This document shows positions 9,005 to 17,408 of a DNA stretch of 64,000 nucleotides, piece by piece (positions within the stretch are counted from its first letter, which is position 1; the number at the start of each line of letters is the position of its first letter). This DNA is from Desulfopila sp. IMCC35008 (lineage in GTDB: Bacteria; Desulfobacterota; Desulfobulbia; Desulfobulbales; Desulfocapsaceae): positions 3,808,501 to 3,872,500 of the forward strand of contig NZ_CP050700.1 in assembly GCF_010646885.2 (NCBI RefSeq), read 5' to 3'. The notes below the pieces were generated by a model, which was not told the DNA's origin, did not search any database, and saw only the letters and a program-made list of their open reading frames with translations. Both the position numbers and the translations under genes were made by a program.

Positions 9005-9507
9005 TATAAAATCCTCCTGTTTGCTAAATCTAATGTCTGTACCGCAAGGAATACTTCATTCTGATCTCCCTCAACTCAGCAGCTGAACATATGAATTCTT
9101 GTCAAAAACAGCTGCAATTGGCAGACAGACTGTGACTTGTTACGAATTCCGATCTGAACGTTCTTCCGGCAGACCTTCCCAAACTGTCCGGCAGTACTGA
9201 CCAAAAGATGTAATCCGACAACCGTTTAGCGATACGACTATATTTTTTTTTAAATTGGCCACTATTTATCTTTGGAAAAGACTCTTCAGGGGCCCCAATG
9301 GTCTCCGTCATTCATTTGTGAGGCTATAGTTTTGAAGTGACTCTGAGTTTCATTGAAATCATCAAACTCTTGCTTTTCTTACATCGATGCAAGAGTTACC
9401 TTGAGTTTCAGATCATCATGGTCCGCTTCTGTGTTATTAACAAGAGTCGTAATATCCTCTTTAGTCACTACGCTTTGCCTCATCGTCGAATCCCAATCTG
9501 GTACTGG
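9005..9507. other. Intergenic, promoter region of the thiolase gene
   Basis: About 500 bases separate the thiolase start from the end of the next minus-strand gene. I see no recognisable gene. A 34-codon minus-strand frame (9379-9483, starting MRQSVVTKED) has a weak GGGA ribosome site and no recognisable relatives, and I do not call it. The thiolase promoter must lie here but no convincing -35/-10 pair stands out. Confidence 0.4.
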
Positions 9508-10443
9508 TTACTTGAGTTTCACCTTCAAACCCTGGCCGGCAAGAGAAAGCCTGACGCCTTTTTGTGTCGTTTTCAACTTCATCACCACATCGTTGCCATT
9601 TTTTAAAGCCAGGACTGATCCTCCGCCTATTAATGACGCCCCGGCTTCGCCAGCGACAAAGACCCCTTCCAGATCCTTCGCTTCTACCAGATTGTATACT
9701 TCGCCAGTGGCTTCAACACTGGAGACTCCAACGTCAATTAAAGTTAATCCCCGAACGGAAAACTCATGCTCCGAACCGTCATACATGGATAATGTCCCTT
9801 CACCCCATGAAACACCAATGCCCACGGCTACGGCTTTGGTTTTCATCTTTACTGTACCCGAAACTTGCGGTGCCGGTGTAACAGAGATCGCATAGGAAGT
9901 GGCATAGAGTGCTTCAACTTCCTCTCCTACCTCAAGTTTACTGAGATTTATTTCATCACTGACTTTAAGGGCAACTACATGCTCTACTCCTTCAAGGACC
10001 ACGACACCATTTTTTAGATCGATACCCGCAATCTCAGCCGCTACAAAATAACGACCGGTAACCTCTACTCCGGGCTTTTGGCCCAGTTTGGCAGTTTTCA
10101 CTGTCAGTGTTGAGGCTTTTGCCTCAAGACCACTACCTTTTGGTTCCAAAGCAAAAGCGAAACCCGAGTAGTACTCCATGATCACGAGATCCCCGCGTTT
10201 GAGCTGGTCAAAATTCTTAACCTCGGGTCCTGCTGTATACGCATAATATTCCCCAGCTTCATTTTTAAGAGTTATTACCCTGGTATCCCTGTTAATATCG
10301 GTAATCACATCAACGGCAACAGCAGCGTCGACAGCTTCTCCCTCAACCTGTTCTGTGGCCATGGTAAAACCAGCGAGCGATAATGTAAGCGTTACGATTA
10401 CTAATGCGGACCAAAAAGATTTCACCATACTTTTTCCCATCAT
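9508..10443 (-). CDS. Secreted envelope protein with C-terminal DUF1134/EipA-like module (tentative)
   Basis: The 311-residue product starts with a signal peptide (about residues 1-30, cleavage after FTMATEQ or nearby), so it is exported to the periplasm. Residues about 45-200 look like repeated small beta-strands (ITLKNEAGEYYAYTAG, GDLVIMEYY, GVVVLEGVEHVVALKV), as in an OB- or SH3-like barrel. The last 100 residues (AVGIGVSWGEGTLS, FSVRGLTLIDVGVSSVEATG, LKTTQKGVRLSLAGQGLKVKL) resemble the small periplasmic barrel of DUF1134/EipA-type envelope proteins; this is recognition by pattern and uncertain. An AAGGAG site lies about 7 bases before the ATG at 10443. Its function is unknown. A pair of the recurrent 18-bp elements lies about 490 bases upstream. 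Confidence 0.6.
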   Translation of the reverse strand: MMGKSMVKSFWSALVIVTLTLSLAGFTMATEQVEGEAVDAAVAVDVITDINRDTRVITLKNEAGEYYAYTAGPEVKNFDQLKRGDLVIMEYYSGFAFALEPKGSGLEAKASTLTVKTAKLGQKPGVEVTGRYFVAAEIAGIDLKNGVVVLEGVEHVVALKVSDEINLSKLEVGEEVEALYATSYAISVTPAPQVSGTVKMKTKAVAVGIGVSWGEGTLSMYDGSEHEFSVRGLTLIDVGVSSVEATGEVYNLVEAKDLEGVFVAGEAGASLIGGGSVLALKNGNDVVMKLKTTQKGVRLSLAGQGLKVKLK

Positions 10444-10700
10444 TTTAGTTTCTCCTTGATTTTGTTGAGTAGTTAATAGATTGTTATTTTTTATATTAAT
10501 AGCTACTTGCCTGAGTGAATAATTGTATCAGGCCTCTCAATCCCTATCGGTTAAGACGCCTCCTGTCGCCAAACAAGGATCCGTCAATAACTCCGGCTAC
10601 AACACCTTTTCCTTCGCCTCTAAAAAAAGCCTTCCGATGATGAACACTCTCCAACACCAAACAACATATCCCCGCCAACCGATATCCATGATCTTGGTAT

Positions 10701-10838
10701 TCACTTCATCTGACCGAAGAAGGCACCTGAAGCTTTACCTTTCACTCCATCGTCGGTAATGCCGTAGATATTTTTAAATCCACGAGCATTGTAATTGTCG
10801 AGATTGCAGCTCTTTTTAAAGACGCTCTTGAAAATCCC
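10701..10838 (-). pseudogene. Relic of an unidentified coding sequence (C-terminal end)
   Basis: A stop-bounded frame of 45 codons without a start codon reads like real protein: a Cys-Asn-Leu motif, then ARGFKNIYGITDDG and GKASGAFFGQMK before the stop. Upstream it runs straight into a stop codon at 10839-10841. I do not recognise the family. It looks like the 3' end of a gene whose 5' part has been lost, consistent with other relics in this AT-rich stretch. Confidence 0.35.
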
Positions 10839-10932
10839 TCATGATCAAATTTTCCAACACATCTTCATGGCTTTCTGATTTTCAGAGCGCTGTAATCTGA
10901 TTCCAATTGTATAGTTTTTCTCAAAGAGATCT

Positions 10933-10965
10933 ATTGGACCTTGGGGCAATGGACTTTGGGACAAC
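10933..10965 (+). promoter_or_regulatory. Recurrent 18-bp element, two overlapping copies 15 bp apart
   Basis: Copy one at 10933-10950 reads ATTGGACCTTGGGGCAAT. Copy two at 10948-10965 reads AATGGACTTTGGGACAAC. The element is an imperfect palindrome (ATTG..C....G..CAAT) and recurs at seven other intergenic places in the window. It lies between divergent genes starting at 10443 (minus) and 11498 (plus). It is probably an operator, as inferred from recurrence and palindromy. Confidence 0.65.
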
Positions 10966-11497
10966 ATCGCAAGCGTATAACCTTTAGCATAACAAAATAT
11001 AGTGAATTTCGAGGATCATTGCAGACAATGATGAACCATCTAACAGTTAGGCCTGTGGCAATAATTATGCTGTGTAAAATTCCCTGAGAGTGTTTAGAGG
11101 AAGCTGGTGTATTCACACGGTACAGGCTCAGAACAACATCACCAGATGTATTTCGCTTAAATGATTGCTATGTTGCAAAAAACTTCCAGTATGCGATGAA
11201 ATTTCTCATATCATCAAACAAGGGGGGGAAGTGAAAATACAAGGAGAACGTAAGCCACGATTGCTTCGTGAATGCTGATTCGATTGTTTCATCATGACCA
11301 AACCATTCAAACCAATTATATACCAATTGAAAGTTGTACTCCTGGGGCAATTATTCACAAAGCTGAATTCAACGACCACCTTTTATCCAGAACCCACTTG
11401 CATTTATATCTTTCCAAAGTTAATCTCCCAAAACTATTCGAAGTTAACCACAAATATATAACTTAGTATCAGACCAGATTGAAGGGAGGCTTAGAAA

Positions 11498-12061
11498 ATG
11501 ACGAATAATATATTGTCAATAGTTTTGATAACGCAGTTGTTTTTATTGGGAACAGTTGCAGGTGCAGCTGAACTGCATGAAGGAATCTTGGGATATCGGT
11601 GGGGTGAGAGTGTATCAAGATCTGCCGAATTATCAAAACTGGGTGAGAAAGGTGAGGTCATTTATTACACCAAACCAGGAGAAACATATACTATCGGTGA
11701 CGTCTCGACTGAGAATGTAATTTACGGGTTTTACCAAGATCAGCTTTTTGGAGTATATCTAAATATCGACTCCATTGAGGTGTATGACAAACTGTTAAAT
11801 CACTTAAAATCTCTGTACGGGCTTCCAGCAACGAAAACGAGAATAGACAACTCCTTAGTTTACAAATGGAAACAGAAAAATATCATTATTAAGCTGAAAG
11901 CCGATGAACCTATTCGGAAAATGAAGCTGGCATTTTATTACCAGCCATTATCTAGTCAACTAAATGCTCAGCAATGGGAAGAACTTGACACTTCTTCATT
12001 CCGTTTTGTTCCTATAGAGAAAGATAAAAAACCTGAAAAGTTAATTCTCTTTGAATTTTAA
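11498..12061 (+). CDS. Secreted protein of unknown function
   Basis: The 187-residue product has a clear signal peptide (ILSIVLITQLFLLGTVAGAAE, cleavage near Ala23-Ala24). The mature part contains GYRWGESVS near its start and a region around residues 70-120 with DQLFGVYLNI and LKSLYGLPATK. That arrangement, a hydrophobic strand followed by a long helix and a short Gly-Leu-Pro turn, is common in small periplasmic proteins annotated only as hypothetical. A GGGAGG site lies about 9 bases before the ATG at 11498, which supports translation. The gene stands alone, 9 bases upstream of the left end of the IS3-type element, whose insertion may have cut off its terminator. I cannot assign a function. 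Confidence 0.65.
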   Translation: MTNNILSIVLITQLFLLGTVAGAAELHEGILGYRWGESVSRSAELSKLGEKGEVIYYTKPGETYTIGDVSTENVIYGFYQDQLFGVYLNIDSIEVYDKLLNHLKSLYGLPATKTRIDNSLVYKWKQKNIIIKLKADEPIRKMKLAFYYQPLSSQLNAQQWEELDTSSFRFVPIEKDKKPEKLILFEF

Positions 12062-12145
12062 TAAAAAACCTGCGTAAGCTTCCCATTAAAAGAGACATGT
12101 TAAAATGAGAGCTTTCTGGCCAAATAAAGATTCCAGGAGGTTCTT

Positions 12146-12412
12146 ATGAAAAGGTCATGTTTCACAGAAACGATGATTATTTCCATCCTCAAAAGGACTG
12201 ATGCCGGTATTACAGTTAAGGACGTGTGCAGAAAGCATGGCATCTCTGACGCCACATATTACAACTGGAAGTCAAAATACGGTGGCATGAGTGCTTCTGA
12301 CTTGAAGCGCATGAAAGAGATGGAGCATGAGCTTGCCCAGCTCAAACGAATGTATGCAGACATGGCTCTTGAGAACAGAGCATTAAAGGATCTCATTGAA
12401 AAAAAGCTTTAA
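12146..12412 (+). CDS. IS3-family transposase OrfA
   Basis: The 88-residue protein is an OrfA of the IS407 group. An N-terminal helix-turn-helix (ILKRTDAGITVKDVCRKHGISDATYYNWKSKYGG, about residues 11-44) binds the inverted repeats, and a leucine-zipper coiled coil (LKRMKEMEHELAQLKRMYADM) mediates oligomerisation. An AGGAGG site sits 7 bases before the ATG at 12146. The end of the gene contains A6G (about 12399-12406), the usual slippery site for -1 frameshifting into OrfB. The -1 frame continues with the OrfB-like start ALRPLEKREAV before hitting a stop. OrfA itself looks intact. Confidence 0.88.
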   Translation: MKRSCFTETMIISILKRTDAGITVKDVCRKHGISDATYYNWKSKYGGMSASDLKRMKEMEHELAQLKRMYADMALENRALKDLIEKKL

Positions 12413-12418
12413 GGCCGC

Positions 12419-13255
12419 TTGAGAAAAGGGAAGCAGTTTCGTTTTTTAACTGAAGAACACCAACTATCAGTAAAGCGTGGTTGTGCTTGTATCGGGTTGT
12501 CTCGAGCGGCCTACTATCGGCCTTTCAAAGGGCTTGATGATACTGAGGTTATAATTGCTATAAACGAAGTGACTTTCAAGCACCCCCGTTGGGGATTTTG
12601 GCTCACGTTCAAAACACTAAGAAGAAAAGGTTTTTGCTGGAATCATAAGCGTGTGTACCGGGTTTATTGCAATTTAAAGTTAAACCAGAAACGTCGAGCT
12701 CAAAAACGTATTCCACAAAGAGTAAAACAACCGCTCTTTGTTCCTGGCAGACCTAATCAGGTGTGGTCAGCTGATTTTATAAGTGATGCCCTTTATGCCG
12801 GTAAACGATTTCGAACATTTAATGTTCTGGACGATTTCAACAGGGAAATCCTGGCGATAGAAATTGATACATCATTGACTGGCCGACGGCTCATAAGGAT
12901 CTTCCTGCGGTTGCAAGGGTTCCGTGGTCTACCAGAAGTACTAAGGGTAAATAAAGGCCCTGAATTTCTATACCATGAGCTTGTAGATTGGGCCGGATCT
13001 GCTGGCATGAGAATACAATACATTCAACCTGGTAAACCAAACCAAAACGCATATGTGGAGCGGTTTAACAGGGCCTATAGAAATGAAGTTCTCGACCTTT
13101 ACCTTTTTGATAACCTTGAGGAAGTGAGAGAAAAAACATATTGGTGGATGATCGATTACAACGAAGAGCGATCCCATGATTCACTGGAGGACATGACACC
13201 AGCTGAATACATGGAGAAAAGAGCTGAAAGCCCTAATTTCGAACTGTCTACCTAA
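12419..13255 (+). pseudogene. IS3-family transposase OrfB, frameshifted and with altered DDE site
   Basis: The frame encodes the rve/DDE integrase domain of an IS407-type OrfB: VWSADFISDAL, FNVLDDFNRE, GKPNQNAYVERFNR, DYNEERSHDSLEDMTPAEYME. Two lesions are visible. First, the N-terminus of OrfB (ALRPLEKREAV) lies in the -1 frame and joins RFLTEEHQLSV only if one T of the run at 12437-12439 is removed, so a one-base insertion has put the rest of OrfB into the OrfA frame behind the OrfA stop. Second, the second catalytic Asp, normally RVDNGPEF, is Asn here (RVNKGPEF). The first Asp (WSADF) and the Glu (YVERFN) remain. Translation could begin at the TTG at 12419, but the product should be catalytically dead. 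Confidence 0.85.
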
Positions 13256-13289
13256 TGCGGAAGCTTATGCCTCTATAAAATAAGCTCTT

Positions 13290-13817
13290 TCAAAATTTCC
13301 AAATAAGTTCGATCTGGTTCATATTGAGGCTATCGTTGCTATCATAAAGTTCGGCATTAGATTGATGCAAGTATCTAAAACCTAATAAAATATGTTCTGT
13401 TAGATTGATCCTGAAACCAAGCGTCCCAAGAAAGAAGAAAGTACCTCCCAAATCGTATTCACCAAAAATGTACTCACTCATCAGGCCAGCACCGAATCCA
13501 GCCAGCAGATGGAATTTTTTGTCAGGCGAGGTAGACTCAGCATATCCTAAGACCGAAGGCTTGAATGCATTTTCCCCTTCGCCATCAAGAGCACTTAACG
13601 AAACCTCACAACCTGATTCCAATTTCCACCCCGATGCGAAATCATACGACCAAGGCAAATCGAACGATACATATGCATCGTACTGATCTAGATCCGCTCC
13701 TGTGAAAGTGTTTCCATAGCGAATACCGATATCTCTCAAATCGGCAAAACAAAATTCACTAGTAACTAACATCAAGCATATGGCAACACCAACAGATATT
13801 AGTCTATTACAAATCAT
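13290..13817 (-). CDS. pagL: PagL-like lipid A 3-O-deacylase / acyloxyacyl hydrolase
   Basis: The 175-residue product has a signal peptide (residues 1-25, ending FCFA) and the size and strand pattern of the 8-stranded outer-membrane barrel of PagL. The catalytic His-x-Ser signature is present as RYLHQSNAEL (His151, Ser153), followed by the conserved Asn-Asp turn. The residue aligning with the catalytic Glu140 of Pseudomonas PagL appears to be Asn165, as in many members of the wider acyloxyacyl-hydrolase family. PagL removes the 3-O-linked acyl chain of lipid A in the outer leaflet and so alters envelope properties. The gene stands alone, downstream of the dead IS. One copy of the recurrent 18-bp element lies 364 bases upstream of the start. 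Confidence 0.75.
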   Translation of the reverse strand: MICNRLISVGVAICLMLVTSEFCFADLRDIGIRYGNTFTGADLDQYDAYVSFDLPWSYDFASGWKLESGCEVSLSALDGEGENAFKPSVLGYAESTSPDKKFHLLAGFGAGLMSEYIFGEYDLGGTFFFLGTLGFRINLTEHILLGFRYLHQSNAELYDSNDSLNMNQIELIWKF

Positions 13818-13982
13818 TGTCCTGTTCCTCTTATCCTGAACGTAACACCTAGCCCAAATATTTCATGAAAAACTTGCCGGAGCCGATATATGTCTCATGT
13901 TTTCTTATAGTTAAGATGTAGATGGGTGTTCTAATTGCTGTTACACTTTGTACCTGAGCAGAAATAACTGGCTCCTGTAGTT

Positions 13983-14100
13983 TTTCACCCTTCGGGCGAA
14001 CCGATATGGCCCGCTATCCTTCGTTGCAACAGGGAGTTGCCTACTCAAGTAGTGCAATTCCCTGTGCACCTTGACTAGCAGGCCATTTCGGCTCGTGAAA
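13983..14100. repeat. Long imperfect palindrome (about 118 bp), MITE- or REP-like
   Basis: The two halves pair over most of their length: TTTCAC with GTGAAA at the ends, CGAACCGATATGGCCCGCTA (13997-14016) with TAGCAGGCCATTTCGGCTCG (14075-14094), and ACAGGGAGTTGC (14029-14040) with GCAATTCCCTGT (14053-14064) around an ACTCAAGT loop. It contains no open frame. The form is typical of a miniature inverted-repeat element or a structured non-coding RNA. Only one copy is present in this window. Confidence 0.7.
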
Positions 14101-14180
14101 TATCCGGACTAGTCACAATCAACTGAAAATAATATATAAATTAGGTGTTATAGTAATATCGTTTTTTCAGTTTTGGGTCT

Positions 14181-14198
14181 ATTGGACCTTAGGGCAAT
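14181..14198 (+). promoter_or_regulatory. Recurrent 18-bp element (pagL-like gene upstream region)
   Basis: The sequence is ATTGGACCTTAGGGCAAT, the best consensus copy. A degenerate second unit (TTTTGGGTCTATT) precedes it at about 15 bp. The nearest start codon is that of the PagL-like gene, 364 bases away on the minus strand. Confidence 0.65.
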
Positions 14199-14304
14199 AG
14201 AGAGAAGTGATCCCGGTTTATTAGACAGGTCGTGAGGGCGGGGTCCTAACATAAAAAAGGACTTTATACATGAAAAAGAGACGGAAGTTTTCTGCAAATT
14301 TCGG

Positions 14305-14934
14305 TCACGATTGCTCAAATGGCTTAATATTTATTTTTTCGGCTAGACGAACCAATTCCGCAACGGATGAAACCTTTGTTTTTTGCATTACGCGACTTCT
14401 ATGGACTTTTATGGTTTTTTCACTGGTACCCAGTTCATAGGCTATCTGTTTGTTGAGCAGACCTGCGATGACCCAGCGCATTACTTCTTTCTCCCGAGGG
14501 GTTAATGTCTCGATAAGGGCCTTAATCTCTTTTTTCTCTTCCTCTTCTTTCATTTCATGAGAATTGCGTTTTATTGCATTATTTATTGCCTTTTGGAGAG
14601 CTTCTGGTTCGAAAGGTTTTGGCAAGAAATCAACAGCCCCTTTTTTCATGGCCTCGACACTCATAGGGATATCACCATGTCCGGTCATGAAAACAATAGG
14701 GAAATGGTATCCCTTTTCTTTCAGTAACTCTTGAAGTTCTAGTCCGTTAATATCTGGTAACCGTACATCCAACAGAATACATCCCGGATATTGAAGCGTG
14801 TTCTCTGATAAAAAAGCAGTGGAAGATTCGAACGCAATAGCCAGGTATCCAAAGGTCTGGACCAATCGTATCATACTCTTTCTAAAGGAATCGTTGTCCT
14901 CGACAATATAAACGGTACCCTTAGAATAATCCAT
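14305..14934 (-). CDS. FixJ/TodT-family response regulator (orphan)
   Basis: The 209-residue product has an N-terminal receiver domain (phosphoacceptor Asp56 in LLDVRLPD, conserved Lys106 in LPKPF) and a C-terminal LuxR-type helix-turn-helix (LTPREKEVMRWVIAGLLNKQIAYELGTS, about residues 140-200). Phosphorylated FixJ-type regulators dimerise and bind palindromic operators. The frame begins at 14946, but I place the start at 14934 because that ATG has GGAG 7 bases upstream while the first ATG has none. No kinase gene adjoins it, so it is an orphan; likely partners are the FixL-like kinases at 44.4 or 57.5 kb, because its sequence is close to the regulator encoded at 56.8 kb. The 18-bp element at 15309-15326 lies 375 bases upstream, suggesting autoregulation. 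Confidence 0.92.
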   Translation of the reverse strand: MDYSKGTVYIVEDNDSFRKSMIRLVQTFGYLAIAFESSTAFLSENTLQYPGCILLDVRLPDINGLELQELLKEKGYHFPIVFMTGHGDIPMSVEAMKKGAVDFLPKPFEPEALQKAINNAIKRNSHEMKEEEEKKEIKALIETLTPREKEVMRWVIAGLLNKQIAYELGTSEKTIKVHRSRVMQKTKVSSVAELVRLAEKINIKPFEQS

Positions 14935-15640
14935 CGTGATCTCCATCAGATAAAGCTTTTAATATTAAATAAAATATTTAACCGGCATTTTGACTATTTG
15001 CCGTTTATTACAAACATCGTGTTGGCTATGAGCATAGAGCTAAGACATAACCCAATTATTTCTTGTCATCACTTAAGTGAATATAGAACGGACCGATAAT
15101 TTGATCAATACTGAATTTTCAACTCCTAAACCACATCATAAAGAACATTGATCGTAAGTCTTATTTATGAGTTCAATTTGGAAAAATAGAACTCATTCAT
15201 ATTGCGCTTATATTTTTTTGAGAAATATATGATCGCATGGAACATCTAGTATTTTTCGCTAACTATCCAGTATGTTATGAAATGTTCTCCGTTGTTCGTT
15301 CATCCGATATTGCCCCAAGGTCCAATAGCTCTCTTTAAAAACTAACTATACGCTACATTCTAACATCCTGGAAAACAGGGCGACTAAGAATACGCTGAGC
15401 AACGTTAAACGCAGGGGTTCTACTAGAGCGTCCGAAAAATGCGCTGTCTTTTTGACAACCAAAATTAATAGACAGATGGGGTTTACAGAAGAATAAGTAC
15501 ACCGCCTGCACAAGTGGCTAGCGGCTGATCAGCACGTAGTAAATTATATGCAGTGTCATGTAAACCCCAACTTCTTTCCAGGGCAATGATTAAACGAGGA
15601 CGTGGAAACCTCACCCATCAAAATACAGGAGAAAAAAAAG
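14935..15640. other. Divergent intergenic region between regulator and porin genes
   Basis: About 700 bases without a gene separate the divergent response-regulator and porin genes. One 18-bp element (15309-15326) lies near its middle, so one operator could serve both promoters. I see no other structure. Confidence 0.55.
15309..15326 (-). promoter_or_regulatory. Recurrent 18-bp element (regulator/porin divergent region)
   Basis: On the minus strand it reads ATTGGACCTTGGGGCAAT, preceded by GAGCT. It sits 375 bases upstream of the orphan response-regulator start and 315 bases upstream of the porin start. Confidence 0.65.
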
Positions 15641-16927
15641 ATGATTGGGAGAAATGTTGTGAGATATGTTCTGGCTATTGCTACTCTAGCACTGCTGCTT
15701 TCAAACTCAGCTCAAGCTTCAGAGGATGAAACAATGTTAATGAAGCAAATGTCTGAGCTTAGAAACCTTATCGAGATGCAGCAGAACCAACTGGATTCAC
15801 AATTAAAAGAAATTCAAAATCTCAAGAATCAACTTGATCAGAACACCAAAGCAATTGTTGCAAAGGATGAGAACGCTGAAGATGCCGATTCAAGCAAAAT
15901 GCTTACCTCAAGCTTGCCAAAAGTCAATTTGAGTTTGTATGGACATGTAAACAAGGCTGCTCTTTTTGCAGATAATGGAGATGACAGCAGTTGGTACTTT
16001 GTCGATAATGACAACTCCGACACGCGTTTGGGGCTTAGAGCTGCGGTTGAGAAGTTTGAGAATTGGAGCATAGGCGGCAGGATAGAGTATGGGATTGTGT
16101 CTAATGCATCAGATGATGTCAACCAACTCAACGACAGTAATGCGACATCTTCCAACTTTCAGTTGCGCTGGGCAGAAGTCTCAGTTGAGCATGACACTTT
16201 TGGTAAAGTATCATTGGGTAAAGGGGATAGTGCTTCCAATAATAGTGCCGAGGTGGACCTTTCCGGCACTGATGTTGCTGCATATTCTTCTATATCCGAT
16301 ACGGCCGGTGCCATGTTGTGGTACGACAATGCCACTGCTACTCTTACAGATCTCGAAGTAGGAGATGTTTTTAGCAATTTTGATGGCTTGTCGCGCACAG
16401 ACAGATTACGCTATGATTCTCCAACATTTGCCGGTTTTTCTTTAGCTTTGTCGGCTTCTTCCGGAGACGCGTATGATGCAGCAATTGTGTATAACCGGAA
16501 ATTTGGTGAAACAAAAGTAGCTGCTGCACTTGCTGCGGCTAATCCTGGTACCGACACAGTTGATATGATTTACAGTGGCTCAGCTTCGATTCTTTTTCCT
16601 ATAGGCATAAATGCAACTGTTTCGGCAGCAACACAGGATTTGGATATGTCGGATCGTGAGGATCCTGTTAACTGGTATGCAAAACTGGGATATATAGCAA
16701 AATTTACCGAATCTTCCACCACGGCTTTCTCAGCAGACTATGGCGAAACAACCGACCTCGATGCTGACGGTGACACCGGGAAGACATTTGCTGTTGCTGC
16801 TGTACATAATCTCCCTGACTGGGGAACCCAGTTATATCTTGTCTATCGTCTTCACCAGTTAGACAGAAGCAATGCAGATTATGAAGACATCAATGTTGTT
16901 ATGACTGGCGCCAGGGTGAAATTTTAA
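15641..16927 (+). CDS. Outer-membrane porin with N-terminal coiled coil
   Basis: The 428-residue product has a signal peptide (about residues 8-28, ending AQASED). A periplasmic coiled coil follows (about residues 30-70, MKQMSELRNLIEMQQNQLDS and LKEIQNLKNQLDQ). The rest is a beta-barrel: LSLYGHVNKAALFA, LGLRAAVEKFENWSIGGRIEYG, VSLGKGDSA, and a C-terminal strand ending in Phe (VVMTGARVKF), the usual signal for outer-membrane assembly. It is a general porin type that lets small solutes pass. I use the ATG at 15641, which has AGGAG 8 bases upstream; the frame could begin at a GTG at 15602 but that adds unrelated residues. The next gene overlaps its stop by one base. Confidence 0.85.
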   Translation: MIGRNVVRYVLAIATLALLLSNSAQASEDETMLMKQMSELRNLIEMQQNQLDSQLKEIQNLKNQLDQNTKAIVAKDENAEDADSSKMLTSSLPKVNLSLYGHVNKAALFADNGDDSSWYFVDNDNSDTRLGLRAAVEKFENWSIGGRIEYGIVSNASDDVNQLNDSNATSSNFQLRWAEVSVEHDTFGKVSLGKGDSASNNSAEVDLSGTDVAAYSSISDTAGAMLWYDNATATLTDLEVGDVFSNFDGLSRTDRLRYDSPTFAGFSLALSASSGDAYDAAIVYNRKFGETKVAAALAAANPGTDTVDMIYSGSASILFPIGINATVSAATQDLDMSDREDPVNWYAKLGYIAKFTESSTTAFSADYGETTDLDADGDTGKTFAVAAVHNLPDWGTQLYLVYRLHQLDRSNADYEDINVVMTGARVKF

Positions 16928-17148
16928 TGAAAAGAATAGGAAAATCTCTGCAGACAGGACTAATACTTGCCTGTCTGCTGCTTACTGCAAGTTGTGGTGG
17001 CCAATCGTTTGTCTATCAACCGACAAATGACATTCCTCCTGGTCCAGGTCTTTTATCTGGAGAGGATGGAGAGTTCAATCTTTTTTCAGCTGGCGGCCCC
17101 AAAAATGAAAAGCATCACGATTCAGGAAAAAAAGAGATCAGCAAATAA
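16927..17148 (+). CDS. Small lipoprotein-like protein
   Basis: The 73-residue product begins with MKRIGKSLQTGLILACLLLTASCGGQS: a positively charged start, a hydrophobic stretch and a lipobox-like TASC, so Cys23 is probably the lipidated residue. The remainder is hydrophilic and ends in a Lys/His-rich tail. Its ATG overlaps the porin stop codon by one base (TAATG), so it is translationally coupled to the porin and may anchor, fold or modify it. No relatives come to mind. The -3 residue of the lipobox is Thr rather than Leu, so lipidation is likely but not certain. Confidence 0.6.
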   Translation: MKRIGKSLQTGLILACLLLTASCGGQSFVYQPTNDIPPGPGLLSGEDGEFNLFSAGGPKNEKHHDSGKKEISK

Positions 17149-17333
17149 GAAAATCTTCAGCATATAACAAGAATCGCTTTGCTCGCTGTTGCTCACTTGA
17201 CTCCACTGCCCGCCCCTGTCGAGCAGGCAATGATTTACTTTTCATGATCCTGGAGATACTCGGAGATTTCCCCAACAACCTAATATTTGGTGTAAATTGC
17301 ATGATTCTCTTTTTTGCCAGCCTGGTCAACCAT

Positions 17334-17369
17334 AAAGGAAATAGCCGTCGGAGAATGGCTATTTCCTTT
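17334..17369. terminator. Perfect hairpin, probable terminator
   Basis: AAAGGAAATAGCC (17334-17346) pairs perfectly with GGCTATTTCCTTT (17357-17369) around a 10-base loop. The A/T-rich outer stem can act in both directions. It lies 185 bases after the lipoprotein gene. Confidence 0.7.
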
Positions 17370-17408
17370 CAATATTCATGTGTTAGTTTAAGAGCAGTCT
17401 TCCATATA

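Larger units (their letters stand above)
10444..11497. other. Long intergenic region with a gene relic and a double regulatory element
   Basis: More than 1 kb without an intact gene separates divergent genes. It contains a 45-codon minus-strand relic (10701-10838) and the tandem 18-bp elements at 10933-10965, each listed separately. The remainder is AT-rich, and the short open frames in it lack ribosome sites and protein-like composition. Confidence 0.5.
12071..13270 (+). mobile_element. Decayed IS3-family (IS407-like) insertion sequence
   Basis: The element encodes OrfA and OrfB transposase proteins flanked by imperfect inverted repeats: GCGTAAGCTTCC at the left end (from 12072) matches the complement of GGAAGCTTATGC at the right end (13259-13270). 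The exact ends and target-site duplication cannot be fixed by eye. OrfB carries a frameshift and a changed catalytic Asp, so the element should be unable to move by itself. Confidence 0.85.
13818..14304. other. Intergenic region with a long hairpin and one regulatory element
   Basis: This gap between the pagL-like start and the 3' end of the regulator gene holds the palindromic element at 13983-14100 and the 18-bp element at 14181-14198, listed separately. I see no gene in it. Confidence 0.6.

Noticed and set aside
9379..9483. 34-codon minus-strand open frame
   Set aside because: Weak ribosome site, no recognisable composition or family; kept only as a note in the intergenic entry.
12071..13270. 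Target-site duplication of the IS3-type element
   Set aside because: No clear direct repeat can be identified next to the imperfect ends.
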